The position numbers and the translations under genes are program-made. A stretch of 32,590 bases of DNA from Thermoplasmatota archaeon (lineage in GTDB: Archaea > Thermoplasmatota > Thermoplasmata > Halarchaeoplasmatales > Halarchaeoplasmataceae): contig JAGXLI010000017.1 of NCBI GenBank assembly GCA_018334755.1, forward strand, positions 1-32,590. Reading direction: 5' to 3'. This document shows, one piece after another, positions 1 to 7,775 of this stretch (positions within the stretch are counted from its first letter, which is position 1; the number at the start of each line of letters is the position of its first letter). A model generated the notes under the pieces. That model saw nothing but the letters and a program-made list of their open reading frames with translations. It searched no databases and was not told the origin of the DNA.

Positions 1-252
1 CCACCTGGACAGCAGCCGCCTGGCCAACAGCAACCACAAGGTCAGCAGCAGCCGCCGGGTCAGCAATCCCCACAGGAACAATCGAGCCAACAGCAGCCGC
101 CTGGCCAACAGCAACCACAAGGTCAGCAGCCGCCGCCGAAACCACCCCAACAGAATCAGGGAGGTAATAACTGTCCAGACTGCGGCAGTTCACTGCGTTA
201 TGTAGATGACTACGACAGATGGTACTGCGACAATTGCGGTGAGTACAAGTAA
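1..252 (+). CDS. C-terminal part of a Pro/Gly/Gln-rich protein ending in a zinc ribbon (5' truncated)
   Basis: Frame 1 is open from the first base to TAA at 250-252, giving 83 visible residues; the start lies outside the window. The first ~55 residues are a low-complexity linker of PPGQQ/QPQGQQ units. The last ~30 form a two-knuckle zinc ribbon, CPDCG then about 15 residues then CDNCG, ending EYK. The linker contains an exact 41-bp direct repeat. Such ribbons on flexible linkers occur in many archaeal membrane and regulatory proteins, so the part outside the window is probably the functional body. No function can be assigned. The next gene has its own promoter and is likely a separate transcript. 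Confidence 0.75.
   Translation, partial: PPGQQPPGQQQPQGQQQPPGQQSPQEQSSQQQPPGQQQPQGQQPPPKPPQQNQGGNNCPDCGSSLRYVDDYDRWYCDNCGEYK
9..130 (+). repeat. 41-bp direct repeat in the Pro/Gln linker
   Basis: Positions 9-49 and 90-130 are identical (41 bp, period 81), both reading in frame as Gln-Gln-Pro-Pro-Gly-Gln units. Identity at the DNA level indicates recent slippage or unequal crossover, so linker length is probably variable between strains. Confidence 0.85.
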
Positions 253-261
253 CAAAAATCC

Positions 262-273
262 CTTTCTTTTTTC
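262..273 (+). terminator. T-rich stretch after the zinc-ribbon gene
   Basis: Just after the stop codon at 252 there is a T-rich run (CTTTCTTTTTTC) without a strong stem, the form taken by archaeal intrinsic terminators. Inferred from composition only. Confidence 0.35.
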
Positions 274-325
274 TATTACTTTATAGGAAAACAAACTTTT
301 CTAATGGATTATAGACTACAAAAAG

Positions 326-333
326 TATAATTA
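326..333 (+). promoter_or_regulatory. TATA box for the PrsW operon
   Basis: TATAATTA lies about 30 bases upstream of the ATG at 360. That is the spacing expected for an archaeal leaderless transcript, and no Shine-Dalgarno sequence precedes the ATG. Confidence 0.5.
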
Positions 334-359
334 AAGAAAGCAAGTTACTAAAGTAGAAT

Positions 360-1646
360 ATGTATGAGAAACCTCCACCTCCGCCTGCTGATGATCAAGA
401 GCTTGAGATGCCCAAGCTGAGTTCGGTACTCTCTATCCAGATAACTTCACTGATCCTAACAATAATCTTGGCTATGGTTCTATTTTTCTTGGAGTTACCC
501 CTTATCTATTATCTGGTAGGTATCTTACTCACTGGTCCGATCTATGCGATGAATCTCCCATTTTTGCTCCGACTTCTTACTATCACAAGGTTCGAGACAA
601 ATAAAAGGATAAATAGGTTGAGTACACAGGCACAAAAAACGATAGAAACAGATAGAAATGGAAGTCAAACCCCGCCGAATAATGATCACAGGTCTATATC
701 TTCCAATTATATTTTGAATACTAAACTTCAGGAGGCAAAGAAAAATAAACCCATTATCTCCAAAGGTCTTTTGATAATATCGTTTTTAACGCCTGTCTGG
801 CCTATAGCTTTCTATTATTCTCTGTATAAGATATCTAAAAAGATCCAGGATTATAATACGCTCAAAGAGGAGATATATTCTCTATTCCCTGAAGGAGAGA
901 GGTCAGCTCTAGATCCTCAAGTTCCTTCATCTTCATTCAAACCGTCTTTGAATCTAATGCCCTTTTTTGCCATGGTAGCTATCATATCAACTGTAGGTTT
1001 CGGTATCACTTTTTATATCGCCGGTGTTGGCTTCTTCGCGATCTTTTGGACCGTATTGGTGTATAACTCGATCGCGTGGTATACGGATAATGGAAAAAAA
1101 GGAACCAGCCACAACTCCGCTAATCCTCAAAAGAAAAAGCAGCTAACTTATCCCGTTATGATAGCAGCTCTATTTTTTGGAGCTACCGCGGGACAGATAG
1201 CTTCTTTTACCAATACCTTGTATGGGATGGTGATAAGTCCCATAGGTCTTGTTGAACCTACTCTTTTCATACTGGTCCTAGTTTCAGTAGTGGCTCCGCT
1301 GGTCGAGGAAACGACCAAAGTATCCGGCTTTTTCTTGATGAGTGAGAATTCAAAATTTCCTCTCTACGGTTGGGTCGTCCTGGGTGTCCTTTCCGGCCTC
1401 GGTTTCGCTCTGTTAGAGGACTATGTTTATTTTCAGAGGTTCTTTTTATCCTATCCGCTGAAGGAGAGTCTCCTCATGTTACTCATGCGATTATCTTTCC
1501 CGGTTCACATGATCGGGAGCGGGCTGGCTGGATTGGGTATAGGCCTCTGGAGGAGGAGCGATAAAACTATACATCTGGTGATCTTCACTTTTTTAGCTGT
1601 TATGGTGCATGCGACTTACAATTTTACTGTGACGGTGATCGGGTGA
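360..1646 (+). CDS. PrsW-family intramembrane metalloprotease
   Basis: A 428-residue multi-pass membrane protein. The PrsW core is in the C-terminal half: EETTK (about 316-320) at the end of a hydrophobic segment, LLEDYVYF (E353, D354), a helix starting FPVHMIG, and HATYNF near the C terminus. Together these give the Glu-Glu...Glu...His...His metal/catalytic pattern of the family (Bacillus PrsW cleaves the anti-sigma factor RsiW). The N-terminal half has a proline run, two membrane segments, a polar stretch (~80-130) and further membrane segments; it is not a zinc ribbon. Archaea lack the RsiW system, so the substrate is unknown. First gene of an operon with two small membrane proteins (gap of 4 bases, then a 4-base overlap). 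Start chosen because a TATA box is correctly placed upstream. Confidence 0.85.
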   Translation: MYEKPPPPPADDQELEMPKLSSVLSIQITSLILTIILAMVLFFLELPLIYYLVGILLTGPIYAMNLPFLLRLLTITRFETNKRINRLSTQAQKTIETDRNGSQTPPNNDHRSISSNYILNTKLQEAKKNKPIISKGLLIISFLTPVWPIAFYYSLYKISKKIQDYNTLKEEIYSLFPEGERSALDPQVPSSSFKPSLNLMPFFAMVAIISTVGFGITFYIAGVGFFAIFWTVLVYNSIAWYTDNGKKGTSHNSANPQKKKQLTYPVMIAALFFGATAGQIASFTNTLYGMVISPIGLVEPTLFILVLVSVVAPLVEETTKVSGFFLMSENSKFPLYGWVVLGVLSGLGFALLEDYVYFQRFFLSYPLKESLLMLLMRLSFPVHMIGSGLAGLGIGLWRRSDKTIHLVIFTFLAVMVHATYNFTVTVIG

Positions 1647-1650
1647 TAAC

Positions 1651-1884
1651 ATGAGATGGTTAGAAGACGAATCTATAAAGAAGATAGGATACATCTTCAC
1701 CGCACTTTTTATATGGTATGGATTAGCGTGGTTCTTGTTCCCATTTTTTGTTCAAAAATTAGGAGCTTTGAACTCAGGAACTGATATATCCTCACTCTCA
1801 ACTACTTCTTACATCATCGGTGGTCTTTCGATCGTTGTTGGTGTGAGTATCCTAGCCTGGACGCATATCAGTGCAAAAAGATGA
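1651..1884 (+). CDS. Small two-helix membrane protein
   Basis: 77 residues with two predicted membrane helices (about 12-33 and 51-71) joined by a short Ser/Thr-rich loop, and a basic C-terminal tail. The ATG follows GGTGATAA, a usable ribosome-binding sequence, 4 bases after the prsW stop. Its own stop overlaps the next start as ATGA, so the three genes are very likely co-transcribed and translationally coupled. I recognise no family; it could be a partner or substrate of the protease. Confidence 0.7.
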   Translation: MRWLEDESIKKIGYIFTALFIWYGLAWFLFPFFVQKLGALNSGTDISSLSTTSYIIGGLSIVVGVSILAWTHISAKR

Positions 1885-2432
1885 AAAAATTCACAAAGTT
1901 CAAGACGGAGATCAAAAAAGCCGTATCTCTCTTTTGGGCACATAGAGAAGCTCTATTAGCTCATCATCCAGATTGTAAAGAATTTGAGGACGACTGCTAT
2001 CACGTCGGGGAAAAACGACTATGCGTGGGTTGTTTCACGGCTTATCCGATCGCTATAGCTATCTTGATATTCGGAGCCTTGGGCATTTTCCCCTGGTCGT
2101 ATGATAGATTATTGTTGTATGGCTTTATAGCTGGGATGGTTCAACTTCTAAGCGCGACCCGCCTTACCGATATAAAGCCGATAAAAGTGATTACTAAAAT
2201 TTTCTTAGGCATAGGTATAGGCTTTTTCACGCTCGGTATATTTTCCATACCGATACGTTTATTCTACAGGTTAGTGATATTTTTCATATGTCTGAATATC
2301 ACGGGGCTTTTTTCCTTCGTCCGGATGAAGAAGATCAGGAAGATCTGTAATTCATGTGATGAGGAGGAGAACTGGAGAGGATGTCCTTCGTTCCAGGAAG
2401 AGGATTCGACCGCAGATAAAACGGATCTCTAA
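1881..2432 (+). CDS. Cys-rich membrane protein, DUF2085-like
   Basis: 183 residues. An N-terminal soluble part has the pattern HHPDC...DDC..H......LCVGC..YP (His28, His29, C32, C39, C48, C51), which looks like a metal site just before the first membrane helix. Three or four hydrophobic segments follow (about 54-72, 79-92, 105-125, 130-147), then a cytoplasmic tail with three more cysteines (C156, C159, C168). The LCxGCxxxYP signature resembles DUF2085-type archaeal membrane proteins, but that assignment is by eye. Third gene of the PrsW operon, overlapping its predecessor by 4 bases. Confidence 0.65.
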   Translation: MKKFTKFKTEIKKAVSLFWAHREALLAHHPDCKEFEDDCYHVGEKRLCVGCFTAYPIAIAILIFGALGIFPWSYDRLLLYGFIAGMVQLLSATRLTDIKPIKVITKIFLGIGIGFFTLGIFSIPIRLFYRLVIFFICLNITGLFSFVRMKKIRKICNSCDEEENWRGCPSFQEEDSTADKTDL

Positions 2433-2443
2433 ATCACGGAAAC

Positions 2444-2453
2444 CTTTTTATCT
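2444..2453 (+). promoter_or_regulatory. TATA box for the PLP/DUF1611/GNAT operon
   Basis: CTTTTTATCT, preceded by purines (GGAAAC, a possible TFB-recognition element), lies about 29 bases before the ATG at 2478. This predicts a leaderless mRNA. Confidence 0.55.
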
Positions 2454-2477
2454 ATTGTTTCAAGATATGATGAATCC

Positions 2478-3428
2478 ATGACCTATGGAATCGGTAATAC
2501 TTCGTTGATTAAAGCTGAAGCTCTTGAAGGTCATCTAGATATCGACAATCTTTTTCTTAAACTGGAGGGTGAAAACCCGACGGGTACTCATAAAGATAGG
2601 TTAGCTATCCAGCATGTAGATGATGCTATAATTAGAAATTATGAAACTATAACGGTGGGTTCCTGTGGTAATTACGGTGTAGCGATGAGCTACGTCGCGA
2701 ACAAGACGAAATTGGACTGCAAGATCTATCTGCCCAAAAAATACTCTGGAGATCTAGCCGAGCGCATCAAAAATCATGGGAGTGAAGTGTTCAAAGTGGA
2801 AGGGGGTTATGAAGAATCCGTAAAGGAGAGCAGGAAAAAAGCATCTGAAAACGGCTGGTACGATGCGAATCCAGGAGGAAAAAATACCCCGATCTCGCTA
2901 GTGGCCTATGTGGATATCGCTGAAGAGATACAGGAAGAATTGAAAGAACCACCTGAAACGGTCTCTGTCGCCGTCGGAAACGGAACTACGTTGGCGGGTC
3001 TACATCTTGGGTTCAGGCTGCTCTGGAGGAAGGACCGCGCTGAAGAAATCCCAAAGATGCTGGCTGCCTCGAGTTTAGGAAACAACGCCATCGTCGAGAC
3101 GTACCGCAGGGGAAAAGAAGAGATGATCGAACTTTCACCAGAGGATATCGACGAGACAGAAGCCAACGAACCGCTTCTTAACTGGCGTTCCTTGGACGGC
3201 CAGGAAGCCATCAATGCCATCTATGATACTAAGGGCAGGGCGGTGGGACTGAAAGATGAAGAGTTACACCACTACCAGGAACTACTACAGGAAAAAGAAA
3301 ATATAGGATGTCTCCCTTCCTCAGCATCAGCTTTAGGAGCTTTGGAAAGATATCTAAAGGATGAAGAAGATACCTCGGGTAATCACGTGGTAATACTCAC
3401 ATCGGGGGTAAAAGATGTTCGGGATTGA
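2478..3428 (+). CDS. Threonine-synthase-like PLP enzyme (fold type II)
   Basis: 316 residues with the landmarks of tryptophan-synthase-beta-fold PLP enzymes: PTGTHKDR with the probable Schiff-base lysine K39, the substrate loop SCGNYG (62-67), the phosphate-binding GNGTT (167-171), and PSSASALGAL (~280) with the Ser that contacts the pyridine nitrogen. DANPGGKN and the spacing fit threonine synthase best. It is shorter than usual ThrC (350-480) and lacks the extra N-terminal domain, and the substrate loop has Cys-Gly-Asn-Tyr instead of the common Ser/Ala-Gly-Asn-Thr/Ala. Its stop overlaps the DUF1611 start by 14 bases. No thr-pathway gene is nearby, so a specialised lyase, racemase or synthase acting on an amino acid is at least as likely as threonine synthesis. 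Confidence 0.75.
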   Translation: MTYGIGNTSLIKAEALEGHLDIDNLFLKLEGENPTGTHKDRLAIQHVDDAIIRNYETITVGSCGNYGVAMSYVANKTKLDCKIYLPKKYSGDLAERIKNHGSEVFKVEGGYEESVKESRKKASENGWYDANPGGKNTPISLVAYVDIAEEIQEELKEPPETVSVAVGNGTTLAGLHLGFRLLWRKDRAEEIPKMLAASSLGNNAIVETYRRGKEEMIELSPEDIDETEANEPLLNWRSLDGQEAINAIYDTKGRAVGLKDEELHHYQELLQEKENIGCLPSSASALGALERYLKDEEDTSGNHVVILTSGVKDVRD

Positions 3429-4485
3429 AGAAAAGATACCGACTTTGGTGTTTGCGGAAGGAGAGTTCGGCAGGATAGACGGTAAAACGGCCAATGGATT
3501 GGTGAGATTTTCTGAGAGATACGATATAGTCGGTGTGATCGACAGTACCAGAGAAGAAGACTATACCGACGAGGTTTTTGATGATGTCCAGAAGAAGATA
3601 CCCATATTTAAAGATCTAGAAGAGGCCCTTGAAAGTCTTGATGTAGAACCTGAGGCTTTCATCAACGGCATCGCCAGAGACGGAGGGGCTTTCCCCTATG
3701 ATAAAAAAGAGGTCTTCATGAAGGCGATGGAAAACGGAATGGATCTCGTTCACGGTTGTCACGATCACATCTCGGAGGAAGAAGAATTCAGTAAAAAGGC
3801 GGAGGAGCACGGTGTAGAGATCCGGGACGTTAGAAAAGAAAGAGAGGAGCCGCACTTTTTTACCGGAAAACTTAGAGAGATCGATGATCCTCCCAGGATA
3901 CTGGTTTCAGGTACGGATTGTGCCATAGGAAAGAGGACTTTCTGCATAGAGCTTTACAAAGAACTTGAAGACAGGGGTTATGACCCCGCTTTCGTGGCCA
4001 CCGGTCAGACTGGCATCATCCAGGGGGCGAGATACGGCTTTCCCTTGGACGGAGTCCGAGGTGACTTTCTCAGCGGTGAAGCTGAACATGTGACGCTGAA
4101 AGCTTCAACGGAGAGGGATCCCGACGTCGTTATTATAGAAGGCCAGGCCTGCATAGCCCATCCCCAGGGAGGAAATCCTCTCGCACTGATGAAAGGTGTT
4201 CATCCTCACGGCGTCGTATTGATACACGCTCCGGGAAGGGAAGAAAAAGACGGTCTACCCGATTTTGAACCCCCTCGGCTGGATGTGGAGAAGAAAACTA
4301 TAGAATTTTTCTACCCGGACTCGGTCATAGCTATAGGATTAAATCATGAAAACGATATCGACGTGGATAAGTGGATAGAGAGGTACGAAAAGGAGTACGA
4401 TCTTCCGGTCGAAGATGCCTTACTCAGCAGACCTACGAAGACAGCCGATAAGATCGAAAAAGATCTCATAAGAAAAAGTGACTGA
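3415..4485 (+). CDS. DUF1611 family (DgcN-like) P-loop protein
   Basis: 356 residues, typical length for DUF1611. The N-terminal Rossmann-like domain (~1-155) is followed by a P-loop domain: GTDCAIGKRT (166-175) is the nucleotide-binding loop, ATGQTG is at 195-200 and EGQACIAHP at 242-250. These three motifs are characteristic of the family. Characterised bacterial members (DgcN) are reported to N-acetylate D-glutamate in D-Glu catabolism. The family is commonly found next to an enolase-superfamily dipeptide epimerase, which is not present here. The ATG is preceded by GGGGGT and overlaps the upstream gene by 14 bases, so the two are coupled. Acyl acceptor not determinable from sequence. Confidence 0.85.
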   Translation: MFGIEEKIPTLVFAEGEFGRIDGKTANGLVRFSERYDIVGVIDSTREEDYTDEVFDDVQKKIPIFKDLEEALESLDVEPEAFINGIARDGGAFPYDKKEVFMKAMENGMDLVHGCHDHISEEEEFSKKAEEHGVEIRDVRKEREEPHFFTGKLREIDDPPRILVSGTDCAIGKRTFCIELYKELEDRGYDPAFVATGQTGIIQGARYGFPLDGVRGDFLSGEAEHVTLKASTERDPDVVIIEGQACIAHPQGGNPLALMKGVHPHGVVLIHAPGREEKDGLPDFEPPRLDVEKKTIEFFYPDSVIAIGLNHENDIDVDKWIERYEKEYDLPVEDALLSRPTKTADKIEKDLIRKSD

Positions 4486-4494
4486 GGTAAGATC

Positions 4495-4983
4495 ATGGGG
4501 AATAAGATCGAAGAGGAGGAAGAGTCAGAAAAGAACGTCGAAGAGATAAAATATGTTAAGATAGAAGAGGAAGAAGTAGAGCTAGATGAACTTGAAAGAT
4601 ATGTAGAACTTCTACACCGATATCTTAATGAATTCATCTCAGAGTCCTCGTTAAGAGAAGACGTAGAATACTGTTTTGAAAAAGGGAGAGCGATCGGTGC
4701 TTATAATGAAGACAGATTGATCGGAGCCGTGGTGGGCGTTCAAACTCCATTTTTCGATAAGTTCCACATAGCCCATATAGCTATCGATGAGAAATATCAG
4801 GACCAGGGTATCGGTACGGAACTTACGGAGAGAGTGATACCCGAGGATAAAGGTGCATCAGTCCATTTGAACACTGATAATCCCGGGATCGAAAAATTTT
4901 ATGAAAAGATGGGTTTTCAGCTAACTCATAAACGACTAAAGAAGAGTGTTAAAGAAAGTTCAGAGTTTAAGCCCAGCGATTGA
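4495..4983 (+). CDS. GNAT-family N-acetyltransferase
   Basis: 162 residues. An acidic, probably disordered leader (1-30) precedes a GNAT fold: strand 4 AHIAIDEKYQ, acetyl-CoA pyrophosphate loop QDQGIGTEL (102-110), and FYEKMGF (135-141), the usual motif B with its Tyr general acid. The ATG has GAGGT six bases upstream. It starts 9 bases after the DUF1611 stop and is the last gene of the operon. An acetyltransferase here suggests an N-acetylated amino acid as product or intermediate; the substrate is unknown. A role as a protein N-terminal acetyltransferase is a less likely alternative. Confidence 0.85.
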   Translation: MGNKIEEEEESEKNVEEIKYVKIEEEEVELDELERYVELLHRYLNEFISESSLREDVEYCFEKGRAIGAYNEDRLIGAVVGVQTPFFDKFHIAHIAIDEKYQDQGIGTELTERVIPEDKGASVHLNTDNPGIEKFYEKMGFQLTHKRLKKSVKESSEFKPSD

Positions 4984-5012
4984 AAAAAGATCATAGAAGA
5001 GAAAATAAAAGG

Positions 5013-5018
5013 TTTTTT
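5013..5018 (+). terminator. T6 tract after the GNAT gene
   Basis: A TTTTTT run follows an A-rich stretch 30 bases past the GNAT stop, in the 62-bp gap between convergent genes. It is compatible with an archaeal terminator for the plus-strand operon; weak evidence. Confidence 0.3.
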
Positions 5019-5045
5019 GGGAAATTAGGAGATGCGGGGAAGGAC

Positions 5046-7667
5046 TCAGTACCCTTCGACGCCTTCGTCCACTTTCATCTCATCTTCTATAACCACTTGT
5101 GCCGCGGCTACCCTGGCTACTGGCACCCTGTAGGGAGAGCAGCTGACGTAATCTAGATCCGACCGATAGCAGAACTTGACCGAGGAAGGTTCACCGCCGT
5201 GTTCTCCACAGATGCCGACTGAAAGGTCTTCCTGGGTCTCTCTACCTCTCTTGGTACCTATCTCTACCAGTTCGCCGATACCGTCCTGGTCGAGGACCTG
5301 GAATGGATCCTTATCTATGATCCCTTCATCTAGATAATTCGGGACGAAGGTCCCGACGTCGTCTCTACTGAAACCCAGGCCCATCTGCGTTAGATCATTG
5401 GTTCCGAAGGAGAAGAAATCGGCTTCTTCCGCTATCTCGTCCGCGGTCAGTGAGGCCCTCGGGATCTCTATCATGGTTCCCACCTGGTAGTCGACTTCCT
5501 CTTTCTCTTTGAACACCTGTTCCTCAGCCGGTTCGATCACTTTTTCTTTCACATTTTTGAGTTCACTGACGTTGCCGACGAGGGGCACCATTATGTGAGG
5601 TTCCACGTCCGTGCCTTCTTCCTGTACCTCCGATGCCGCTTCCAGTATGGCTCGGACCTGCATCCTGTAGATCTCGGGATATGTTATACCCAGGCGGCAT
5701 CCCCTGTGTCCGAGCATCGGGTTCGCCTCGTCCATTCTCGCTACTCTATTCCTGATCGTTTCAACATCGATGTCCATCCGTTCGGCTAGATTCTCCTGCG
5801 CCTCTCGATCCGTAGGGGCGAATTCGTGGAGTGGGGGATCCAGCAGTCTAACGGTCAAGGTCAAACCGTCCATGACCCGGAAGAGCCCTTTGAAGTCTTC
5901 TTTCTGCATAGGCAGCAGTTCGTCTAGAGCTTCTTTTCTTTTTTCTTCATCTTCAGCTATGATCATCTCGTGGACCGCTTCCAATCTTTCAGGGTCGAAG
6001 AACATGTGTTCTGTCCTGCATAGTCCGATACCTTCAGCCCCGAAGTCTAGAGCTTTCTGTGCATCCTCGGGTGTGTCTGCATTCGTCCATACTCCCATAT
6101 TCCTGATATCGTCCGCCCATCCGAGGAGTTTCTCGAACTCGTCAGTGAATTCAGGTTCGATGAGGGGGGCTTCTCCCCAGATGACGTCACCGGTCGTTCC
6201 GTCGATCGTTATCATATCTTCTTTTTCTATCTCTCTTCCATCCACGCGGAATCTTTCTCCATCGAGATCGATGTCAATCTCTTCCGCTCCGGCCACGCAG
6301 GGTTTTCCCATACCTCTAGCCACGACAGCCGCGTGACTCGTCATCCCTCCTCGTGTGGTCAGGACCCCGTCTGCTGCGGCTAAACCGTGGATATCTTCAG
6401 GTGTGGTCTCGGGCCTGACGAGGATCACGTTCTCGCCCTCGTTACCTCTCCTTTCAGCTTCGTCCGTGTCGAAAACGACTTTTCCTGAAGCCGCTCCAGG
6501 CGAGGCGTTCAATCCCTGGGTGAGTTTGTCAAGTTCCGCATCTGGATCTATCCTCTTATGTAGTATCTTTTCAACCTGCTCTCCTTCAACCCTTAAAAGA
6601 GCGACCTTCTTACTGATGATACCTTCTTCATGCATATCGTGGGCTATCTTTACGGCTGCATTCGGTGTCCTTTTTCCCGTTCTGGTCTGAAGGATGTACA
6701 GTTCTTTCTCTTCAACGGTGAATTCGAGGTCCTGCATATCTTTATATTCTTCTTCTAGGATGCTGCAGACTTCTTCCAGCTCTTTGTATATATCGGGCCA
6801 CATCTCTTTGAGGTCCGAGATGTCAAGAGGAGTTCTGATACCGGCGACCACGTCTTCACCTTGAGCATTTTGGAGGAACTCTCCATATATCTCGTTCTTT
6901 CCCGTAGAAGGGTTCCTGGTAAAAGCGACCCCGCTGCCTGATTTCTCTCCCGTGTTACCATAGACCATGGCCTGCACGTTAACGGCGGTCCCCATATCTT
7001 GGGGAAGATCGTTCAAATTTCTATACCTTATGGCTCTCTCATTATCCCAGGATCCGAAGACCGCCTTGGTGGCTTCTACTAACTGTTCCCAGGGGTCGGA
7101 AGGTATGTTTCCGACGAGTTCCTTGTACCTTTCCGTGACCTCTTTCATGCCCTCGGCGTCAAGATCAACGTCTTGATCCGCGTTCCTTTTTTCCTTGACC
7201 TCGTCCATTATCTCTTCGAATTCTCTATGGGGTATACCTCTGACCACTTCACCGAACATGTTGACGAAACGTCTGTAACTATCATAGGCGAATCTCTCAT
7301 CGGTTTTCTCTATCAAACCCTGGAGTGTCTCATCGTTGAGCCCAAGGTTCAGGATCGTGTCCATCATCCCGGGCATCGATACCGCGGCCCCGGATCTCAC
7401 GGAGACCAGGAGGGGATCTTCTGGATCACCGAAATTTTGATCCATGGTTTCCTCCAGTTCTTCCATATAACCCTTCATCTCTTCTTTTATCTCTTCGGGC
7501 AATCTTTCTTCTTCGAGATATTCCAGACAGGCCTCTGTGGTGACAGTAAATCCTGGAGGGACTTTGAGACCTATAGTCGTCATCTCCGCCAAATTGGACC
7601 CTTTGCCACCTAACAGGTCCTTCATATCCGCGCTACCTTCTTCAAAAGAATAAACATACGAACTCAT
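5046..7667 (-). CDS. ppdK: Pyruvate, phosphate dikinase
   Basis: 873 residues, the full length of the family (~874). It interconverts pyruvate + ATP + Pi and PEP + AMP + PPi. The N-terminal ATP-grasp domain opens with LLGGKGSNLAEM. The central phosphohistidine domain has GGMTSHAAVVARGMGKPC with catalytic H445. The C-terminal TIM-barrel PEP/pyruvate domain has GLCRTEHMF, MLGHRGCRLG, FSFGTNDLTQM and GICGEHGG with catalytic C820. All catalytic landmarks are intact. The ATG at 7667 is about 34 bases from a TATA box, consistent with a leaderless mRNA. With pyruvate kinase 4.5 kb away on the other strand, the cell has both directions of the PEP-pyruvate step; PPDK may serve gluconeogenesis or PPi-linked glycolysis. 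Confidence 0.97.
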   Translation of the reverse strand: MSSYVYSFEEGSADMKDLLGGKGSNLAEMTTIGLKVPPGFTVTTEACLEYLEEERLPEEIKEEMKGYMEELEETMDQNFGDPEDPLLVSVRSGAAVSMPGMMDTILNLGLNDETLQGLIEKTDERFAYDSYRRFVNMFGEVVRGIPHREFEEIMDEVKEKRNADQDVDLDAEGMKEVTERYKELVGNIPSDPWEQLVEATKAVFGSWDNERAIRYRNLNDLPQDMGTAVNVQAMVYGNTGEKSGSGVAFTRNPSTGKNEIYGEFLQNAQGEDVVAGIRTPLDISDLKEMWPDIYKELEEVCSILEEEYKDMQDLEFTVEEKELYILQTRTGKRTPNAAVKIAHDMHEEGIISKKVALLRVEGEQVEKILHKRIDPDAELDKLTQGLNASPGAASGKVVFDTDEAERRGNEGENVILVRPETTPEDIHGLAAADGVLTTRGGMTSHAAVVARGMGKPCVAGAEEIDIDLDGERFRVDGREIEKEDMITIDGTTGDVIWGEAPLIEPEFTDEFEKLLGWADDIRNMGVWTNADTPEDAQKALDFGAEGIGLCRTEHMFFDPERLEAVHEMIIAEDEEKRKEALDELLPMQKEDFKGLFRVMDGLTLTVRLLDPPLHEFAPTDREAQENLAERMDIDVETIRNRVARMDEANPMLGHRGCRLGITYPEIYRMQVRAILEAASEVQEEGTDVEPHIMVPLVGNVSELKNVKEKVIEPAEEQVFKEKEEVDYQVGTMIEIPRASLTADEIAEEADFFSFGTNDLTQMGLGFSRDDVGTFVPNYLDEGIIDKDPFQVLDQDGIGELVEIGTKRGRETQEDLSVGICGEHGGEPSSVKFCYRSDLDYVSCSPYRVPVARVAAAQVVIEDEMKVDEGVEGY

Positions 7668-7696
7668 GATTATCGCACTATCAGGAATAGAAAAGG

Positions 7697-7706
7697 TATA
7701 AAAAAA
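7697..7706 (-). promoter_or_regulatory. TATA box for ppdK
   Basis: Read on the minus strand this is TTTTTTATAC, centred about 34 bases before the ATG at 7667. The leader would be only a few bases long. Confidence 0.5.
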
Positions 7707-7710
7707 TGTT

Positions 7711-7736
7711 CCTTCCTCTCTGCAGGAATTGGAAGG
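7711..7736. repeat. Short inverted repeat upstream of ppdK promoter
   Basis: CCTTCC (7711-7716) and GGAAGG (7731-7736) form 6-bp arms around a 14-bp spacer, immediately upstream of the ppdK TATA box. It could be a regulator site or, transcribed from the TPR gene side, a small hairpin; chance occurrence is possible. Confidence 0.25.
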
Positions 7737-7775
7737 TTCGATAGGGACGTGATTTGACTTGATCTAAAAAGGGAC

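Noticed and set aside
9-130. Possible CRISPR-like repeat array at the left edge
   Set aside because: There are only two copies with an in-frame coding linker between them; the repeat encodes Pro/Gly/Gln units.
5770-6336. Long plus-strand frame (188 codons, Ser-rich) opposite ppdK, and similar Ser-rich frames opposite the TPR gene
   Set aside because: These are antisense shadows of Glu/Asp-rich coding sequence, without ribosome-binding sites or recognisable domains.
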